Assembly: GCF_003945595.2 (NCBI RefSeq)
Contig: NW_024103441.1
Coordinates: forward strand, 558,001 to 622,000
Direction of reading: 5' to 3'
Length of the DNA: 64,000 nt
Source of the DNA: Pipra filicauda
Lineage: Eukaryota > Chordata > Aves > Passeriformes > Pipridae
Of this stretch, positions 58,741 to 64,000 are shown piece after piece. The stretch's first letter is position 1. Every line of letters starts with the position of its first letter. The notes under the pieces are model-generated. The model made no database searches and was not told the origin of the DNA. It saw only the letters and a program-made list of their open reading frames with translations. The position numbers and the translations under genes were made by a program.

Positions 58741-61266
58741 AAACAAAAAGCAGTTTTGGCCGCGGGCCCCCCGTGGGGTGCACTGGGCCATTCATGGTGT
58801 GACTTTGGGGAGCGAGGGACATCCCTGGGGCAAAGGACAGGGTCTGGTGCCCATCCCAGAGGTCTCTGACCTGCGTCCCCAGACAAGGGGACCTTCCCTG
58901 CCACTCCCAAAAGCTCCACTCCCATCCCGCAGAGCCCGTGTCCTCCCTGCCGGCACGGCACGAGCCGGGGAAAGTGAGTCTGACCGGGGCCACACTAATC
59001 CCAGTGCTGAAACGTGGAGCTGGCAGTGGCCAAGCACTTGGAATACAGGAGTCAGGCTGACAGTCATACAAGAAAAATAGATCAAGTTTCCAAGAAAATA
59101 GAGCTGAGCTGATCTGATTTTCATCAGCATCTTCAGCCGCCTTTCGGGAAGCCCCAACCCACTCCTCATTCCTGCTCTCTGCTTTACAAACCACTTAATT
59201 CCTTGTTGCTTTGGAAACCCTCACAAAGACCCTCTGCATCCCCCAAAATAACGAGCAACAGATGCTGCTTTGACCTCAGCGACTTCCTGGAAACATACAT
59301 TTGTCAAAATAAAAATAAAAAGATTAATGTGAGGAAGGCTTTTAAATTATAAGGAAACAGCAGACAGAGCTTGGCCGCGCACGCCGAGCCCTGGGACTGC
59401 AGAGGGAGCCCAGGATGGCCAGGGAGGGGCTGTGGGACCAGGGGTCCCTGTGCCCAGGGGTTTGGGGACTCAGAAGGACTGGGTCTGACAACACTGCCCA
59501 CAGCCAGGTGACACCAGGAGCAGGCTCAGAATCTCCTCCTTCCCTCGTTTCTCAGGTTATAGGAGCAACCAGTCTCTTCTACAGAGCTTTAAACCCTCTC
59601 TGCCCATCTTGTAGGGGAGGAGATGTGCAAACAACAGGTCACCAGGAACTTTAGGGTTACAAGCACTTGGGGCACCAGCAAGTTCCAACCTCCCTCTGGC
59701 TGCAGCTGCCTGGCACATCCCAGGGACAGAGCTCATGCACAGGCACTTGCCAACAGCACCTGTGATGCCCACAAAGGGACAAGGGCTCCTGCCAGGACTC
59801 GTGACAGCCACACTGGTGTGTGACACAGCCAGACGCGAGGCACAACCCACCCCACCACAACCCTGCACCCACAGCACTCACCAGAACCACAGGCAGGGAG
59901 GCTCCACAGGCTCCAAGAAAGGGAAGCCCCTTTTCCCTCACAGCTTTATAGAATCAGCCAAAAACGAGCTGCTGGGAAGGGCCTCCTTCTCCTTGGCCTG
60001 GTGGGAGGTGGGCTGGGTCATCCTGGGGGTTTGTGCACCTGGGGCAGGTGTGTCAGGGGCATGTTGGGCATCCCCATCCTCATCCTCATCTGACTCCTGG
60101 TTGCACCCAGCTTGCTGCTGTTGCACCACAAAGCCTGACCATGGGACCTGAGGGACACCCCTCCCAGGAGGGTGTTCTCTCCCTGGGCACCCTGTCACCA
60201 GGATGGGGGTGCACCCGCCTTGGTGAGGGGCTGCAGTGCCCGGGCTGCTGCTGCAGGATGGTGAGCAGTGGATGGTGCTGGGGCACTGTCCCCCTGCCCA
60301 CGCTGGGGAGGTGACAGTGGCACAGGGGTCGGTACAGTCGGGCTGCCCCCGTGCCAGCACCCTGGGGTTTGTGGGGTCCTGCTGCACCAGGAATGCAAAT
60401 CCTGACCCGGGCTGGGCCAGGGGCTCTGCCTCTCCCGGGATTCCTGTGGTAGCCATGACAACGCCCATATACATTTACATATCTATCCCGGGGACATCCA
60501 GAGCAATTGTTTCATGGGGGTTGTTTCCCTCCCGCCACAGGACATGCCAGTGTTCCCACCTCACACCCATGGCCACTCCTGCACGTGGAACAAATCCTCT
60601 GTGCTGCCCCTTCCCTGGAGCCCCTGGTGCAGGGGCAGCCCCTTCCCACCCGAGTCTGGGGTGGGTGGCAGAGAAGAGAGAACCAAAAAAATGACTTTCC
60701 ATCATGTCAATGAGAGCCAAGGAAGGGCCAGTGAGCTCGGTGGTGCAGGCAGGTGTGTGTGGGCACTGCCAGCCCCTGACAGCGGTGCCAGGGGCCTCCT
60801 GTGCCAAGGGATGATCAGAGCCATGCTGGAGCACGGGCACAGCCAGTCCTGCTGGCTTCCATGGCAGCAGCACACGCTGAGGACACTGGATGAGCCCTGG
60901 CCTCCTTCTGCCTCCCACACTGCTCACCCAGACGTTCTGCCTCGCAGCTCCCAGCTGGCAGCACCTCAGCACTGCCAGGAGCCCAGGGTTAGTCACAAGC
61001 CAGGAAAGGCAGCTCGTGTGCTGAGTTACAGGGAGGAGAAGAGACACTAGAGGGGTGCACACAAAATAGTTGCTGCCTTGCACAGAGCACCACATGGAGC
61101 CGTGCCCGCAGCACTGACACGGCCAGGAGCAGAGCAGCTCTGGCAGCCAGGAGCGAGGAGCCAAGCAATGTGCAGCTCCCCTCTGCTGCTGGCTGCCTCT
61201 CTCCTGGCTCCTGGGTGCTCCAGGGGCACTGCAGCACCAGGGCAGGACTGCAGCATGATGCCAGCG

Positions 61267-61336
61267 TGGCATCACCTGCAAGCCTGGCATCCCCTGAGAG
61301 CCTGGCATCCCCTGAGAGCCTGACATCACCTGCAGC
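61267..61336. repeat. 18-bp tandem repeat, about 4 copies
   Basis: The unit is tggcatcccctgagagcc. Copies at 61285 and 61303 are identical; the flanking copies at 61267 and 61321 differ slightly. Confidence 0.9.
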
Positions 61337-62176
61337 ATGGCCACAGCTCCCAAAGGAATGGACAAGCACCACAGCTCCCCATGCAGGCAGCACAGCAGGT
61401 CCCACCTACACACACTGTCCGTGGGGCCACAACCCACCATGCTCACACCGTGGTCACCCCGGGTCTGCTGTGCTCTGCTCAGGCCCTTTGGGCTCCCCCT
61501 GCACTCCTGTGCCACAGCAGGACTTGTGTCACCTCTGGGAGCCCCTCAGGGGCACTCGGTGGGTGCTGCCCTCACCCTACCTCGCAGCCCCAGGCACAAG
61601 TGCCGTGTGTGTGGGGCTGATGGAGGGCTCAGAGCAGCCCTGTCCCAGCCCTGTCCCACCAGGATTCCAGACCCACCAGTTTCCTCTGCCCTTTCCACTG
61701 AACCAGCCCACAGAAAGTTTTATAAACTTGAGGAAACGTAAGTCAAAGCAGAAGGAGCCCAAAGCTGAGCCGCAGCATGACCTCAGCAACCTCCCCCTTT
61801 GTCCAGCCCGGGACCTCACTATCAAGTGTCAGCATTTGCTGAGTCCCCTCCTTCGGGGACACACCAGGCCCTTCCGCAGGAGCGGGGCCTCCCCTCAGCC
61901 CCCCTCCTCTAATGACTCTGTTATCTCTGGCACTCCCAGCCCCGCTTCCCTCCACCACTGCAGGGGTGATGTCCTCCCCGGGCTGGCAGTCCTGGGGGAG
62001 CAGCAGCCCAGCCTCCCAAACCCCTCATGGATGGATTCATCCCGCTGGGCTGGGCTTGGGATGGCACTCTCATCATGCTCAGTGGGGCTGGGATGAGGGT
62101 TTGATGGAGTAGCTGCAGGTCACAGCTGAAAGTAAAGTTCAGCTCTGCTAACAAACGCCCTCCTATGGATGCTACT

Positions 62177-62200
62177 CCCATCCCATCCCATCCCATCCCT
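62177..62200. repeat. (CCCAT)n microsatellite
   Basis: Four to five uninterrupted copies of the pentamer CCCAT. Confidence 0.85.
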
Positions 62201-62389
62201 GCTCCAGGCCTGATGGAAGAGAGGCAGAGCCTGGCAGAACAGGGCCTGAGGGAAGATGGAGCACAGTTTGCTGTCTGAAGCATGAACCTGCCTGGCTGAT
62301 GTGAGGGCACTGACAGGCAGAGAGGGTTTGGTGCAAAGGAAGGAAATGGAAGAATTAAATCCACAGAACTTCCCTGCTTTTGTTCTCCC

Positions 62390-62760
62390 TCCCGCCCCCG
62401 CTCTTCTCCTTGGCCGCTCGCACTTCTTGCTGGATGTGTATGGCTTGATACTACCCAAGCAAGCTGGAAACAGGGTATATCAGCTGAAAGCAATTTACTT
62501 TGAAATCCAGCTGCCAGATTTTCCTTCATTTGTTTACTTTTAAATGCTTTTTTAAAAGCCAAAGTACACAAGGCAGCCAAATTGCTGACATGTGTGCCGG
62601 GCCGGTACCCCGCAAATGCTGCATTCTTTCATGTCCTCCTGGGCTCAAATCCACTCATGTTTATTTAAAATATGTAGAACACTTCAGCACTATTAAGGAC
62701 CATGTTTTATAGTAAATGGAAAAAGATTTCCTCGCAGGCCGAAGGGAGAGGAAAAGAATC
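62390..62760. promoter_or_regulatory. Candidate distal regulatory block, tentative
   Basis: An AT-rich complex block includes FOX-like 'catttgtttacttt', 'catgtttatttaaaa' and TCF-like 'actttgaaatcc', with no repeat signature or coding frame. Confidence 0.33.
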
Positions 62761-64000
62761 ACTTCAATTCAGTTTTGTTCCGACAGCTCTTCGCCTGCCC
62801 ACCAGGGCCCAGCCACCCACATCCCACCGACGGGCTCGGCCCAGCGCCAGGGCCTGGGAGCTGCTGGTGCTCTGGAAATGTTGGAGACAGGTGGACACGG
62901 GACTCCAGCAGCACTGGTGGGGCTCAGCCTTTCTCCCCTCCCAGATCCATGGGGCAGTGGGCCTGCAATGAAAACAAAAACAAACACCGGGAGGGGGGGC
63001 TTGGAGTCATCGAGGCTCTCCACAGCTCCAGGGTCTTGATTTAAAACAGGATTTCACCTGAAAACATGGATGCTAAAGCTACAGGTGAGAGACCAACCTG
63101 TGTGACCCCCAGCTGCAAACCCCAGGGAAAAGCAGGAGAGGAGGTGGCAGGAACAGGTTGGCAGGAACACCAGGATGGAGCAGATCCATCCACAGCAGAA
63201 TGAGGCACTACAGGCCTATTCCAGATGACATGGAATGACACATCCTCTCAAAAGTAGGATGCAGATGGGAATGGATAGCAATACATATTTTCAGGTCAAT
63301 AACAGCTAAAAGGGAAGTAGATGTTCAAATTCAGGATTTTTAAGTGCATTGTTAATGTGGGTGTTTTGGGAGGGAACAAAGTGGAAGAGGCATTTTCAGC
63401 TAATGCTGCCTTTCCTCAAACCACCCCTCTGTGGCTGACACAAGCTGAATTCTGTGGGGTAAGGTAAGGATGCACATCAGAAAGGGAAAATGTCAATAAA
63501 CAGCAAATAAATCCTGCAGGCCCTTGTTGCTGTTCAAGCTGAAACAAACACAGAAGGGCAACACACAGAGAAAGGAGCAAGGAAGTGACATATTTTTAAT
63601 CAAATTATCTGCTATTAGCAACAGAGATGGACAGTGGCTCTATGAACATATTAGTATGCCTCTGACAGACCTTCCTGAAGGAAAACACCACTGATGCAGC
63701 CAGAATCACTCTGTTTGTTTCCTAACAAAGAACACAAGAAAGCAGAAACCTCCCCTGATTAATTACTGATCATTTAGAGAACGGCACATTCATGGTTTCA
63801 GCTGGACTAGCAAATCTTCAAGAGGATTCTTCCAGGGGAGTCCCAGACTCAGATTATGTCATGCCTGAACACAACCTCCCACAACAGGTTAGAAGAAACA
63901 ATGGCTCTGAGCAAGTGATGATGGAGAGCAGAGCAGGGTTTGCAAGGACTGAGTGCTACACACATTCTGGGGACTTTGGCTTCTGGAACCACCTCCCTGG

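Larger units (their letters stand above)
55636..64000. other. Intergenic region downstream of the NOS1AP-like gene
   Basis: About 8.4 kb carry no ORF with splice context or a recognisable domain. GC-rich stretches with small tandem repeats alternate with AT-rich complex blocks at 56.52-56.90, 57.52-57.89, 58.23-58.74, 59.04-59.38 and 62.39-62.76 kb, listed separately where supported. The next gene must lie beyond the right edge. Confidence 0.7.

Noticed and set aside
60475..61515. 346-codon open frame on the minus strand
   Set aside because: GC-rich with an 18-bp tandem repeat inside; no recognisable domain, start context or splice pattern.

Overview
This window is vertebrate nuclear DNA, most likely from a bird. 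Every gene it carries is split by GT-AG introns. Two fragments carry the 3' end of an avian CR1 LINE, with its terminal ATTCTATGAT-type repeat, and a third resembles CR1 body sequence. Repeat density is low, and the GC-rich gene ends with CpG-island promoters suit a bird microchromosome. The species cannot be named from sequence alone. There are no bacterial, viral, CRISPR or complete mobile elements. Two protein-coding genes are supported, arranged head to head. On the minus strand, 3645-19046 holds the first six coding exons of TTLL11, a tubulin tyrosine ligase-like polyglutamylase; the remaining 3' exons lie beyond the left edge. Its CpG-island promoter and G/R-rich first exon lie at about 18.5-19.3 kb. 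On the plus strand, 26492-54410 holds a complete 11-exon gene for a 639-residue paralogue of NOS1AP (CAPON), with polyadenylation near 55.6 kb. All its junctions are in phase. The PTB domain and the Gln-rich coiled coil are close to NOS1AP, but the C-terminal third is unrelated and lacks the NOS1AP PDZ ligand. Layout: 1-18581 is the TTLL11 3' region (introns with five small exons); 18582-19300 is TTLL11 exon 1 and promoter; 19300-26200 is the intergenic interval with two CR1 tails; 26200-26850 is the NOS1AP-like promoter and exon 1; 26597-47758 is two long introns around a 72-bp exon; 47759-54410 is a compact cluster of nine exons; 54411-55635 is the 3' UTR; 55636-64000 has no recognisable gene but contains several AT-rich, homeodomain/POU-motif-dense blocks that look like conserved noncoding elements. 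There is no evidence of a shared pathway: TTLL11 modifies microtubules, and the NOS1AP-like protein is predicted to be a cytosolic PTB adaptor. The most interesting points are the NOS1AP paralogue beside TTLL11, its different C-terminus, a perfect TISU/YY1-type initiator in the TTLL11 promoter, and the candidate regulatory blocks in intron 2 and downstream of the NOS1AP-like gene.
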